Below are positions 9,876 through 19,573 of a stretch of 64,000 bases of DNA, piece by piece. Both the position numbers and the translations under genes were made by a program. Position 1 is the first letter of the stretch; each line of letters begins with the position of its first letter. The stretch covers positions 11,533,692 through 11,597,691 of the forward strand of contig NC_084717.1 in assembly GCF_033807575.1 (NCBI RefSeq). The letters run 5' to 3'. The stretch comes from Cydia pomonella (taxonomy: Eukaryota; Arthropoda; Insecta; Lepidoptera; Tortricidae). The notes beneath the pieces were generated by a model, which worked only from the letters and a program-made list of their open reading frames with translations, was not told the origin of the DNA and did not search any database.

Positions 9876-10464
9876 ATTATTTATTTGCAGGTTCATACAT
9901 TTGCCATTTAATGCAAGTAGCTAATGTATGAACTCGCAATAAACACTAATCAATGTATAAACAGACCCCAATGTCAGCCTCACAGACCTGAATGGGCTGT
10001 GTGCCACACTTTCCCATGCTGACCTTACATGAAGTTGAATTGAACATAGGTACAGTCAGCTGCAAAAAGTATGTATCGAAAGAATTGTACTTGGTACTAC
10101 ACTCTTATTACGCAGCGGGCTTAGCATGGTCTTAGTTATCACGCGATATGGTGACAATCTTGTTGTTAAAATGACAGTTTTCTTCGATTTTATCGTTCAC
10201 ACTACGGTTGCAGACGATAATAGGAGTTATCCACATTTGACAGCGATAGATGACAATCGACAATTTGCATAACATGGTCGTCGGATAATTTGACACATTA
10301 TCCCATTTTGGCAGTTCAATATAGTTAATTTTATCTACGTGCTTCTTAGGTCACGACAAGCGTTGTCGTGGATGCAAAGCTCATGAAAAAACCTATGTTA
10401 AGGTATAAATTATCAGTAAGTATCCGTTTTTCTATGATTTTATTGAGTGTTAGTTAGTTAGTTA
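9876..10464. other. Gene-free stretch
   Basis: No coding region recognised. It holds a short inverted repeat (GTTCATACAT / ATGTATGAAC, 9891-9934), a lone TACAGTCAGC terminus near 10052 that resembles one end of the TA-flanked MITEs, and otherwise low-complexity AT-rich sequence upstream of the transposase exons. Confidence 0.5.
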
Positions 10465-10571
10465 GTAGTGTAACTCCTCTGGAGTTGCAGGTGTACATAG
10501 GCTACGGAGACTGCTTACCATCAGGCGGGCCGTATGCTTGTTTGCCACCGACGTAGCAAAAAAAAAAAAAA
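10465..10571 (+). repeat. Short retroposon fragment with poly-A tail
   Basis: GTGTAACTCCTCTGGAGTTG through GGGCCGTATGCTTGTTTGCC and ACCGACGTAGC, ending in a run of 14 A. A diverged copy without a clean tail lies at 49096-49200 in the same orientation. The poly-A tail indicates retroposition; the source family is not established here. Confidence 0.65.
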
Positions 10572-12060
10572 AGTTCCGCTGCATATAATATTGTCAATAT
10601 TTTCTTTGCAGGGATGTCGAGATTTTTTTTTCTTCCAGCTCGCAACTGCTGCAGAGGAAAAAGAAAGAAGAAGGATTCAGCGACGATCTTTGAGGGACGC
10701 TGCAAACCCCTTTGATATGCCGGACGAAGAGTTCCGTCATATATACAGAGTACGAAAGGAGTTAGTGTTATATATTTGTGAAGAACTCAACGCCGACCTC
10801 CAGCCTCACAAGGGTGATGGATTGCCATCTCACCTTAAGGTAAAGCTATAATATTGCAGTGTTGCTCATATAGTACCAAAAGTTTGTATGTTAAGATACC
10901 GCACAATCACACAAAATTAGCTGATACAAATATTTGGGTGAAATTGTTGTTTATAACATAACAGAGGTGTTACATTATACCTTAAAATTTAAATAATTCT
11001 TAAGCGAAAAAAATTACTTAAATAATTAAGCTGTGTACAACTACTTAAATAAGATTCTAACAGCATTACATCTGCTGGCTGATGGCAATTATCAACACGG
11101 GACTGGTCAGGATCATGGTTTATCTATTGGTCAGACGACTGTAAGCCACAGTATCTCGAACAATTTGTAGATGCTGTGAACAGAAGGTATGTTCATTGGA
11201 CCACTGAACTACTAGGCATCAAAAACTGTGAGAGTATACTAGGGCTATCTTAGTAGTTTTTACTTTTTTGAATAAGCATCAGTGTTGATGTATTGTGTAA
11301 TGAGATAGGTATTGTTTGATAGTTATGTTCAGGTAGTTAGTTACATTGGATACATAATCTGGAATTGCAATACTAGCTAGGTTTGACTAAGGTTAAGTTC
11401 TAAAACGTGCCATCTAAAATATGCTCCTTTTTACAGACTTAAAGACCAATGGATAATAGTTTTTCCTGGAACTGATCGGTCCCGACGATCAGTTGCCTCA
11501 GGATTTGAGGATGCATATGGTCTGCCAAATATCTTGGGTGCAGTAGACTGCACTCAAGTGAAAATATTTCCCACCTGTGCCACACGGAGTGCAATATCTG
11601 AATCGGAAAGGCGTTCACGCTCTTAATGTACAGCTAGTAAGTTTCAATTTTAGTTACAAATAATGATTTTTTTATATTAATCATAAAATCCTCATCACTG
11701 ACCACAATGTATGTATATTATAATTAAATAAAGAAATATAAATACTATGGGACAATCTAACACAAATCGACTAAGATAATGATGTACCTAATCTAGATTG
11801 ATTATAATAATTCATTAAAATAATAACTTATATGTTACTACTTGGTTGTCACCAATTCTCAAATAAGAATATAAATAACCTTATATCTTCAGATTGCAGA
11901 TGTCAACTGTAAGATCTTGGCAGTAAACACGAGGTTTCCTGGCCGTGTGCACGACTCTTTCATATTTAACAATTCGTCCATTTAGGATGAATTAAGAAGA
12001 TTGTACAATGGCCACATTGGGGAGTATTTCCTTCTGGGTAAGCAGAAAATTGTGTATCTG

Positions 12061-12176
12061 TACCTAGTGTAAATTTATTCGATGGGGAGACGTGACGTAC
12101 GCGTTTGCGTTAACTGTCATTTTGTATGGAATTTTGAGTTTCCAAAACATCCCGCTTGGCGCGCTGTTTCTAAATC
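12061..12176. repeat. Single arm of a CCTAGTGTAAAT foldback MITE
   Basis: Matches the left arm and centre of the complete element at 50163-50348, including CGTGACGTACGCGTTTGCGT and CCCGCTTGGCGCGCTGTT. The right arm is missing. It lies in intron 4 of the Harbinger transposase. Confidence 0.7.
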
Positions 12177-12184
12177 CCTTAGCA

Positions 12185-12311
12185 CCACTTGCACCATTTC
12201 ACTAACTCGGGGTTAACTGGTTAACCCTGGAGTTACCATGTTACCAGTACAATTTCACATTGGGTTAACGGTTTAACCGGTTAACCCCGGGTTATTGGAA
12301 TGGGGCAAGTG
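12185..12311. mobile_element. Foldback MITE with CACTTGCACC ends
   Basis: About 127 bp with inverted ends CCACTTGCACCATTTC / AATGGGGCAAGTG and internal arms CGGGGTTAACTGGTTAACC / GGTTTAACCGGTTAACCCCG. No coding capacity. It lies in intron 4 of the Harbinger transposase. Confidence 0.7.
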
Positions 12312-12370
12312 CATGTTAGTAAATGTACTAAGATCACGACCACAGAATAAATAGTTCATGACTAAGTTAA

Positions 12371-13841
12371 TATCCCAAGAAGCAAAAAAGTCTCAGATTG
12401 CGCACTTTATAAGAGTGGTGAGCTTATAGCGCTCTTATTATTGTTTTGGAATAACAATCGCTCTTATATGAGTCTTAGACAAGCTAGAACAGACTTTAGT
12501 AAGGTCAGTCTTATTACCTTCGTCTTATATATGTTTATAAGAGCATTTCATAATACTATTATAAGCCTCTTACTCCTATAACAACATTTACAAAGTCTCA
12601 TTGATCTTGAGAGTACCTGGTCTTATATCCCCTTTCTCTAAGTACATTTGATTTTATATTAGACTTTCTAAATGCCATTGTAAGAATGCAAGACTAATAT
12701 CAGCATAGCATAATACTATTATAAGCCTCTTGCTCCTACAATAACATTTACGAAGTCTCATTGATCTTGAGAGTACCTGGTCTTATATCCCCATTCTCTA
12801 AGTTCATTTGATTTTATATTAGACTTTCTAAATGCTATTGTAAGAATGTAAGGCTAATATCAGCATAGCATAAGGACACTGTAAGTACGTACTTTTTTGA
12901 TCTTATTTAAAGCTATAATAAGATCAACAGCGGTTTAGTAAGATATTGGAGTGATATAGGATCAGGATACTAAATCACACAAGACAAGTTCAATATAAGA
13001 TGATTTGATCTTAAATCGATTTTGGGAATCCATAAATTTAACCATTTCGCATCACCAATCTTGTCACTTAAATAAAAAGACATTTAGTTTATTAGTATGT
13101 GTCTAGTAATCAAGTAAGGATAAACAAATATACCTATTAAGGGTTTTACTAAGTAAAGCAAGAAACCCTAATTAATTCAACATGGCCATATCATTTGTAT
13201 TCAGAATGCCAAAGTTAGTGTAAATAATCTTAAAATACTCTAATAGTGCGCTTGAAAAATACACCTACAGCAATGGCTCCCTATCAATACAAATAAATAA
13301 ATAAAATAATTATAAGAGGATACAAATACCCATATTTGATCAGGCGCATGAAGTTTGAAGCGTAAAACAGGGTTTACTTTACAGTAAATAATATTTTCCC
13401 ATGTGAATACTTACCGTAAAACATGAACACACACAATGATAACGAGCACGTTATTATATTTAAACATAATTCATAAACAGTTTGATAAATATTTACACTT
13501 TTTTTTTGTCACGCTGCAGTTAATTTTATTCGTACACTTATACTTTATAAATAGAATGTTTCAACTCTGTGTGATCTTCCAAAAAATCAAAATAAGTTTA
13601 TTTAGGCTTACAAGATACTTATGTAAAAGCGATATTAGCCTGAGGTAGCTTAAATTAGTTTTGGGAAGATTACTGTAAACGCAAACAGCATTAAATTAGA
13701 CTGATATTAGAACGATATTAAAATAAATACGCTTATAATTTGTGCCCAAATCCGGGCTTATACGATGATATAAAATCAATATAAGAGCGAAAAAATTGTA
13801 GTCTTGAGACTGTTGTAAGCGTGTTTTTGCTAGTTGGGATA
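12371..13841. mobile_element. Non-autonomous DNA element with TATCCCAA...TTGGGATA ends
   Basis: About 1.47 kb between TATCCCAAGAAGCAAAAA and the imperfect reverse complement ending at 13841. The ends are consistent with a TA duplication around TCCCAA termini. The interior is packed with short TCTTAT / ATAAGA motifs in both orientations and has a tandem duplication (12549-12868). No transposase frame. It accounts for most of the large intron 4 of the Harbinger transposase. Confidence 0.6.
12549..12868. repeat. Two tandem units of 160 bp
   Basis: Unit 1 starts at 12549 and unit 2 at 12709 (CATAATACTATTATAAGCCT in both). They share TCATTGATCTTGAGAGTACC and TTTTATATTAGACTTTCTAA with only scattered substitutions. 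Confidence 0.9.
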
Positions 13842-14273
13842 CCTATCATAATGTAAAAAAGGCATAAGCAAGGGGGAAGTTTCGTTAGTTATTCAGATGA
13901 TTAAGTATTATGTAACCAAAAAATAATAATTTCAGGTGACTCGGGGTATGCTCTTGAGCCATGGCTCATGACGCCAGTGCTGAATCCTGCCCCGGGAAGC
14001 CCAGAAGCAAGGTAGGTACACGGTCTGGCACTGTCGCGTGCGCAACACGATCAAGCGTACCAATGGGTACCTCAAAAACGTATTCCGGTGCCTGGGCCAC
14101 GACCGCGTCTTACACTACAGCCCGACGAAGGCATCGTCAATAATAAATGCATGTTGCGTAGTATACAACATAATGCAACATTATAGGTAAGTGAGCTTAA
14201 CATTGCAGATTCTCTTCAGTGATAGAGAGGTTAGATAAGTAACGAAATTTTCTTGTTTCGCGGTAGACCCTCA

Positions 14274-14437
14274 GGGCCTCCGCTAGCTGACGCGGACGCC
14301 CGCCGCGTGCGCACGCTCGCGGGTCCCGCTCTCAGGCCAATTCCGTCGCACGCGCCCGCGCCACTTAGCGCTATTCATACAATTTGTTATTAGACGGGGC
14401 GTCCGTTCGGATAATCCGCGTCAGCTAGCGGAGGCCC
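14274..14437. mobile_element. GGGCC-headed MITE in intron 5 of the transposase
   Basis: A 164 bp element with 23 bp inverted ends beginning GGGCCTCCGCTAGCTGACGC and flanked by TCA at 14271-14273 and 14438-14440. The 3 bp duplication and GGGCC head fit PIF/Harbinger MITEs (family knowledge). Confidence 0.8.
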
Positions 14438-15196
14438 TCAGATTGTGATGGATTGTGGTAGTTGTGACCCCTACGCAGAGTTTCGCGTAATATTCCCTAT
14501 TAAATGAAGATAAGGGCAAATGGAATAAATTTCATTGTTCAGCGATTGATGAAGAAAGTTTCACATTTTTACTCTTTATAGTGATGATTAGATTTCTTCT
14601 TTAAATTCTAATATTCTTACCGATGTTCTCCTTTTTCTTGCAGAAATGTTCCCGAGGAAATCGTAGGAGATATTGATGAAGACGCTCCTCAAGAACTTCC
14701 TCAATGTCATGCGCAAAACGGACTACTATTAAGAGTGGCGCAGGAAAAGCGTGCGCGTCTAATAAATACATATTTTGCTTATTACTATGTTTTATTCTGA
14801 TACAAATACCTACCTAATATACAAAACGTAGAAAAATGCGCAATGCTTTAGATTCCCTTAACTTTGTTATGGCTACAGGAAAAATGGGAAAGAGTTAACC
14901 ATATTATAAAATGTGTATGAACCAAATCCCTTTTTCCCGCTCTATGTAGTAATATACTAAATAAGTATGTATTTTCTTTCAAGAAATGTAATCAGAACAT
15001 TATTTTACTAATAAAACACAGTTTTCAAAATCAGTAAACTTTAATTCCTTTTGCTCGGAAAACAAATAGGTAAAAACTCAAAAACGCCCCGAAAACCCCC
15101 ATATAGCAAATTTAATTGAAATCATTTGAGCCATTTTCGAGATCACCGTAATCATTGACATATATCTAAGGACGGGCCTTATGGGCAATAAGAATA

Positions 15197-15630
15197 ACCG
15201 GTCAAGTGCGAGTTCGTTTACCTCGCACACCGAGGGTTCCGTACAAACTTCAAATTTTCTCATGAAAGACTTGACCAATGATGAGAGGGGGGGGGGGGGA
15301 TGGTATTATTTTCACATTTTCCTTCATACGTAAATTTTTTTTTCACAATGAAAATAAAAAATTGTTTTGTAATTTTCAATTTGAGCTCTTTCAAATGATA
15401 CCCCACTTGACCTATTTAACTAGACTTTGCAATTTTACCCCCTCTTCATATTGGGAATTTTCCATTATTAATACTTACAAATAAAATAAAATAAATACAC
15501 ATCCAATATGTTTGGGTCAGCGTTATTCATTACTATTCCAAATTTCACATCGATAGCTTAAGTACTTCTCGAGATATTTAGCAATAGCACCAAAAGGGTT
15601 CCTTTTGTACCTTCTTGGTACGGAACCCTA
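15197..15630. repeat. Non-autonomous element with GGGTTCCGTAC / GTACGGAACCC ends
   Basis: Starts ACCGGTCAAGTGCGAGTTCG, then GAGGGTTCCGTAC, and ends GGTACGGAACCCTA. It is a distant relative of the inner unit of the foldback elements at 851-1541 and 34602-35296. It contains a G-run near 15286-15299. It lies between the converging Harbinger genes. Confidence 0.55.
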
Positions 15631-16004
15631 ATAAACATACGGTGTGTATTTTTGATATGGCCGCAAACGTAAACTAGACGGAGGGTGCGAGGACAGCGCT
15701 TAGCTCAGACGTCTTCCTCTTCCATTATAACTGTGTCTTCCAAGTTCTCAATAATCTCGGTGTCCTCCAATGTGTTAATACTGGAACAATACCAAAATAT
15801 AATTTATAATAATAATTAAGAAGTGGGTCCTTTATTCAAGGTACGAGATATTAACGGTGATTACTTTTGAAGCCACATCCATATATGTGTGTAAGTTGAG
15901 TCTCTCGAGCAACTCGCAGATGGCGTTGCAATCGTTTAAAAAACATGTCACTAGGTACAACAAACCCAAAGGAACAAAACCGACATTAGACGATTCGATG
16001 GTAA

Positions 16005-16154
16005 TCCCAGCCAGTGTAGACGTGCCTCGGCCGAGGCGGCGCACTAGGGCGAGGAAAACGCGCGCTCCGCCTCGTCCGCGGCACGTCTACACTGGCCGTT
16101 TTGTGCGTGAGGAAGTTGCCTGGCGCGTATGCTCGCTCTGTGTGGACCCGGCTA
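16005..16154. mobile_element. MITE of the GCTCTGTGTGGACCCGGCTA family, copy 1
   Basis: GCCAGTGTAGACGTGCCTCG and its near reverse complement form a hairpin at about 16013-16100. It continues to GCTCGCTCTGTGTGGACCCG and GCTA. A second, shorter copy with both termini is at 29330-29459. Here the expected left terminus (TAGCCGGGTCC) is missing. Confidence 0.65.
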
Positions 16155-16527
16155 TTTGAGTTACTTTTGTTTGGTGACTAACTAATCAAAGATGAAAAAG
16201 ATTTACCACAATTATGAATGAGGAGTAGAAATTCACGATAAAAAAGCTATGCATTTGACATTTCGAAAGACCTCCGTCTACACTAGCACCCCTAGTGGCG
16301 AAATTAAACGCGGTAGCACTCATTCGGGCGTTAATAATTTATTGTATTCCAAAGGCTCTCATACACGAAAATAAGATCTTGCTCCTTGGAAAGGTCAGAG
16401 GACGAACCTATAATTAGTCAGGTAGTTCAACCTCAGGGTAGGAGTGCTTGTTCATTCGTTCGCGTGTTATTACTAGTACATACTACTTAAACAATAAATA
16501 ATACGTTTATTTGTTAGTTGATATGAG

Positions 16528-16908
16528 CAAAGAAAATTTGAAATAGAGGTGGATTGTCAATGAAAATTTTGTAGCTACAGCAGATTTACTGCCATCTTTA
16601 GGCACACGATTAAAACTTTTAGAACGCCATTTGACTTTGATCCTTATTCTTTTACTGATGTGTCAAATTTGTTAAATATCAGAAAGTGGCGCCATATTAC
16701 CGGGCATAACCCGGCCCGGGCCTTTGATCTATTAGATGGCGCCACTTTTTGATATTTAACAAATTATACACATATCAGTGTACGGATAAGGATCAAAGTC
16801 AAATGATGTTCTAAAAGTTTTAATCATGTGTCGAAAAATTGCAGTAAATTTACTGTGGCTACAAAGGTTTCTTTGAGAATCCACCTGTTTCAAATTTTCT
16901 TTGATATC
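16528..16908. mobile_element. Foldback element of about 380 bp
   Basis: Arms of about 170 bp (16528-16700 and 16740-16908) are imperfect reverse complements. The left arm reads AAAGAAAATTTGAAATAGAG and the right ends CTGTTTCAAATTTTCTTTGA. They share GGATCAAAGTCAAATG and the AGTGGCGCCAT block near the centre. No frame. It sits in the last intron of the Myb-like gene. Confidence 0.75.
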
Positions 16909-17014
16909 AGTATTAAAAGTCTTACCGATTCGCCAACAAGTCGTGCCCCTCCTTCAAAACACTCCATTTTTGTTTCTGCGCCTCATTAAAAATTTTCAGT
17001 TCGTTCAGGATATC

Positions 17015-18600
17015 CTGTCAACATAAAATATGTTATAGCAAGTTTAAACTAAGTGGTATCACAGAGCACATAATAAATAGCGCCATCTACCACAATGGAG
17101 ATTATCTGTTCTACATAACTACATTTACTTGTCCCAGCTCATACTAAAGTTGCACAAGAAAGCCTTCATATACCACTGATTTCTTACGGGCTCCCCGTAT
17201 ACCTACTTATTGTGGGAATACAGAATTTGAGTCAAACATATCCATACACAATTTACGGTATTAACAGCTTTATATCTTATTTCTGTTATGATAACTGACT
17301 CACACAAAATATAACTATAATAAGTTGTCAAATTTTATGAACATTTAACTATTAACAACAACCAACACCAGATTTGACTATTATGATACTACCAAACGCT
17401 GATATATACCGCACACGAATGAGAAGCTAATAGGTTACTTAGGATTGAATAAGTCTAGTGTTATGAAATATATTAGTAATAATAACATTGCCGTGTACCG
17501 TCCAGTCAAACATATGACCATGGTCAAGATTTCAAGATAAATAAAATTCCAGCCTTTCAATAAAATGCATGTTAATTATAAGTTTCATAATAACCCTCTT
17601 ATGGGTAGTTGGTGGTGTTATTTTATTTAAACGGCACTGTACGATACGAGAAATCCCGAAATGTAGATTTTGCGATTGCTCGCGTATATATATATTTATT
17701 ATTTGTATGTTTTATCAATACAAATAAGGTCAGATGGGGTAAGCGAAATATGGAGGCAAGAGAAACACTTGTAGGGAATGGTACGTCAAGTATGGAGCTT
17801 ACAGGCTTTATGTATGCATTCTTACTGCCAAGTTACTGTTTTTCTTGTCCCAAGTTAAGGGCCTACTAAAGCCGTGAATACCGGTTCGTAAGCCACGCCC
17901 GCTAGCTTCCTCACTCCCCGCTAGCACGCACACATTGGAAGCGCTCCGCGGAGTCCGCGGCGCACGTGAAGGTGAAAGCTCCATCTAGCGTTAAAAAAGT
18001 TAACTACGATTATACGCGGTCGGTCAGAAACTTAATTCTTAGAAAATAAAAAAGATGGCGTTATTACTTCCTACTAGAAAATAAAAAAATATATTGTTGT
18101 AAATTGTAATAAATCTGAGACTACAATATAGCCAATTTTTATTGTTGATTTTTGGAAGATGTTAATAGTACAGTTAATTGTAAGTATAACACTACCTATC
18201 TTTTTAAATTCGATGTGATAACTTACAATGTAATCTTACATTGTTAGTTATCATATTTTATTTAGTAATATATTGTTGAGGCAGGAAATACAGGGTGCCG
18301 TTTTCCGACGACCAATTTTACGGATGATAGTGAATCACAGTTGTCAGTGGTAACTACCTACATATAAAAAAGAAAAAAGTAAGTAATATGGTAACAACGA
18401 AAACTACCAAAAAAAGTGAAGTAAGTATTTTTATTACGCTGAAATATGTAATAGTCTATCTTTTATACGTTATATAAGTAGTAGTATTTAACTATTTATA
18501 TATTTTTAATATTATTTGACTTCACGTTTAATTTTTTCCTTATTATTTGTTATTATTTTTTCCTGCACCAACATACACAAATGTCTCTGTTTGACCCAAT
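17015..18600. other. Gene-free intronic stretch
   Basis: No convincing exon or known element is seen apart from the hairpin at 18217-18252 and a GC-rich patch near 17880-17960. If the Myb-like gene is one unit, this is part of its largest intron. Confidence 0.4.
18217..18252. repeat. Near-perfect short hairpin
   Basis: A 17-base stem with one mismatch (GATAACTTACAATGTAA / TTACATTGTTAGTTATC) around a 2-base loop. It could be a MITE relic; it is too short for a normal microRNA precursor. Confidence 0.7.
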
Positions 18601-18698
18601 GGTTGACTGGTAGAGAATGCCTTTTGGCATTAAGTTCGCCATTTGTACATTTTTCTTTATGTGTGCAATAAAGTTTAAATAAATAAATAAATAAATAA
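18601..18698 (+). repeat. 3' end fragment of the LINE family found complete at 42-46.6 kb
   Basis: GGTTGACTGGTAGAGAATGC, TGGCATTAAGTTCGCC and GTGCAATAAAGTTTAAATAA followed by (AAAT)n. The same 3' terminus closes the intact LINE at 46532-46622. Only the tail remains. Confidence 0.8.
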
Positions 18699-19303
18699 TA
18701 TTCAACTAATAACTTTTAAACAATTACTCAAACAATCAGGGTGATTCTTAAATTGTGTCCAGAAAAATATTTTTTCATAAAAGATTTTTATTTTTCACAT
18801 ATTGTTACGTATAAAAAGCATTTTTTGATGCATATGGTCAAGCTTAATACCCTCAGGAAAGGTAAATAAAATGAGTACATAATCACGGTTGTCACAAAGT
18901 GTCCCTCAGTCGTGACGTTTCGGCATTTTGGCGGCCAACTCCACTATTTTGAATTATACAATATTTTTAATATAGCCTAAGTTACTCCCATGACTACGAC
19001 ACATCGAATGACAGCTCATACGTTGAAATTCGTCATACTAGCGCTGTAGAGCGTGACAAAGAATCGGATACACATCATACATCCACATACACGCGGAAAC
19101 CAATTTTCTGCTTTGAGCAGTTGGGCAATAATAACAAATGAACGTAGCTAATAAAATCCATTTCTAAAGAGTGAATATGCCTCTAAATTAATCAAACGAA
19201 TTGAGAATGTCACGACCACGTGTCTATATGACACGAACGTGGATTCAATAGTCCGTGGCGGGGACAGAATTTTGAGGCCACTGTCGTGACAATTTGAAAC
19301 ATG
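18699..19303. other. Gene-free stretch before the BEL element
   Basis: No gene seen. AT-rich with CGTGAC-containing repeats (near 18912, 19210 and 19284). The target of the BEL insertion ends at TTCGG, 19304-19308. Confidence 0.4.
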
Positions 19304-19308
19304 TTCGG

Positions 19309-19573
19309 TGTTGACGAAGGTTCGTAAATGATGAAGACGACACCAAATTGTACTTTAAAACCGTATATTGGTCTGAGCGATTAAATTACATAAAAAATAG
19401 GTACGTGTATCGCGAGCACTGATTAGCGGTGTGCGCGCGCGCTCTGGTCGAGAGCGCTGGAGGAATGAATGCCGGCGCGCGATGAGGCGACGGGCCGGCG
19501 GTGGCGGCCCGCGGGGAGCGAGCGCGGGAGGCGGGGACCCGATCAGCGAGTCCGCGAGTGGGGCGCGTTAACA
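19309..19573 (-). repeat. BEL element 3' LTR
   Basis: 265 bp, TG...CA ends, GC-rich in the portion at 19430-19565. Its first bases on minus (TGTTAAC) supply the TAA that ends the polyprotein frame. Confidence 0.9.

Larger units (their letters stand above)
10639..14800 (+). pseudogene. HARBI1-like PIF/Harbinger transposase, six exons, multiply disabled
   Basis: Exons at 10639-10839, 11054-11186, 11437-11636, 11893-12037, 13936-14186 and 14644-14800; most junctions have GT-AG and compatible phases. Recognisable blocks are NPFDMPDEEFRHIYRVRKEL, GNYQHGTGQDHGLSIGQTTV, LPNILGAVDCT (first catalytic D), FPGRVHDSFIF, DSGYALEPWLMTPVLNP (second D), RNTIKRTNGYLKNVFRCLGH and a C-terminal LINTYFAYYY. Damage: frameshifts in exons 2 and 3, TAG where a tryptophan is expected in exon 4, a 4 bp GGTA duplication shifting exon 5, and lysine replacing the third catalytic acid (IER to IKR). 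It can no longer cut DNA. It faces the Myb-like gene tail to tail, 914 bp away. Confidence 0.8.
15715..17014 (-). pseudogene. Last two exons of the Myb/SANT (zeste-like) Harbinger gene
   Basis: Exon 16926-17014 (acceptor TTGACAG, donor GTAAGA) encodes a lysine-rich helix starting DILNELKIFNEAQKQKW and ending LLANR. Exon 15715-15780 (acceptor GTTCCAG) encodes an acidic end, INTLEDTEIIENLEDTVIM then EEEDV and a stop. The split codon (phase 2) joins cleanly. These are the C-terminal exons of the gene whose Myb domain lies at 31524-31820; the link is inferred from strand, phase, protein type and position opposite the Harbinger transposase. Both exons are intact. The intron between them holds two insertions (16005-16154 and 16528-16908). 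Confidence 0.5.

Noticed and set aside
15832..16044. 70-codon minus frame as an extra exon of the Myb-like gene
   Set aside because: The last exon (15715-15780) joins 16926-17014 in phase without it, and it overlaps a MITE.
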